Below, piece after piece: positions 5,816 through 5,847 of a stretch of DNA of 5,847 nucleotides. Position 1 is the stretch's first letter; each line of letters opens with the position of its first letter. The notes beneath the pieces are model-generated. The model did not search any database and was not told where the DNA came from. It saw nothing but the letters and a program-made list of their open reading frames with translations. The position numbers and the translations under genes are program-made. The DNA is from Clostridia bacterium (GTDB lineage: Bacteria; Bacillota_A; Clostridia; Oscillospirales; CAG-382), in NCBI GenBank assembly GCA_017517985.1, contig JAFWWX010000359.1:1-5847 (forward strand), read 5' to 3'.

Positions 5816-5847
5816 TCACTCCAATTCAAACATCTTTTTCAAATCCG
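5816..5847 (-). CDS. 3' end of a probable BlaI/MecI-family repressor gene (partial)
   Basis: Only the last nine codons and the TGA stop (5818-5816) are in the window, reading DLKKMFELE. The tail is acidic and helical in character, as is usual for BlaI/MecI repressors, but nine residues alone cannot prove the family. The main argument is context: M56 BlaR1-type proteases are very commonly encoded directly downstream of a blaI-type gene, and here the stop lies four bases before the protease ATG, which implies translational coupling. Known members are winged-helix dimers that repress their own operon and are inactivated when the partner protease is activated. The operator and promoter would lie to the right, outside the window. 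Confidence 0.55.
   Translation of the reverse strand, partial: DLKKMFELE
5819..5822 (-). promoter_or_regulatory. Ribosome binding site deciding the start of the M56 gene
   Basis: GGAG lies seven bases before the ATG at 5811-5809. It overlaps the end of the upstream gene. An in-frame TTG exists six codons earlier (5829), but it lies inside the upstream gene and lacks such a site, so the ATG is the better start. Confidence 0.75.

Noticed and set aside
5812..5829. TTG start for the M56 protein six codons upstream
   Set aside because: It falls within the upstream repressor gene; the ATG at 5811 has GGAG at good spacing.

Overview
The window is AT-rich DNA whose Shine-Dalgarno sites (AGGAGG and variants), gene families (BlaI/M56 regulators, SLH-anchored surface proteins, DUF4825-like ectodomains) and codon use suggest a low-GC Firmicute, most likely a gut- or rumen-type member of the class Clostridia. 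Genus cannot be fixed from this sequence.

Right part (635-5847): one tightly packed operon, all on the minus strand and so read from right to left. It enters with the last codons of a gene that is probably a BlaI/MecI-type repressor (5816-5847). Next comes an M56 (BlaR1-type) membrane metalloprotease that stops directly after its zinc-protease domain (4981-5811). Two single-pass membrane proteins follow (3965-4966 and 2377-3951). They share a nearly identical N-terminus, made of a basic cytoplasmic stretch and one membrane helix, but carry unrelated extracytoplasmic parts. The last gene encodes a secreted protein with SLH repeats and a PstS-like periplasmic-binding-protein domain (635-2356). 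Gaps between genes are 4 to 20 bases and each start has its own ribosome binding site.

The central point is that the shared N-terminus of the two membrane proteins looks like the piece of a BlaR1-type protein that normally follows the protease domain: linker, fourth membrane helix, then sensor domain. The BlaR1 plan therefore appears to be split into one protease polypeptide and two interchangeable sensor polypeptides, none with a recognisable beta-lactam-binding domain. My inference is a split, multi-input BlaR/BlaI-type signalling system that senses cell-envelope or extracellular conditions, co-transcribed with a cell-wall-attached solute-binding protein.

Left part (1-634): no convincing protein gene. 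It holds a good minus-strand promoter pointing out of the window at the left edge, with a possible 12-codon leader peptide; three tandem 11-bp repeats; a strong hairpin; a 3' fragment of a serine tRNA (anticodon loop CGA to T arm) that may be a relic integration site; several small hairpins; and a long hairpin that probably terminates the operon. The tRNA fragment and repeats suggest the edge or remains of an integrated element, lying to the left of the operon.
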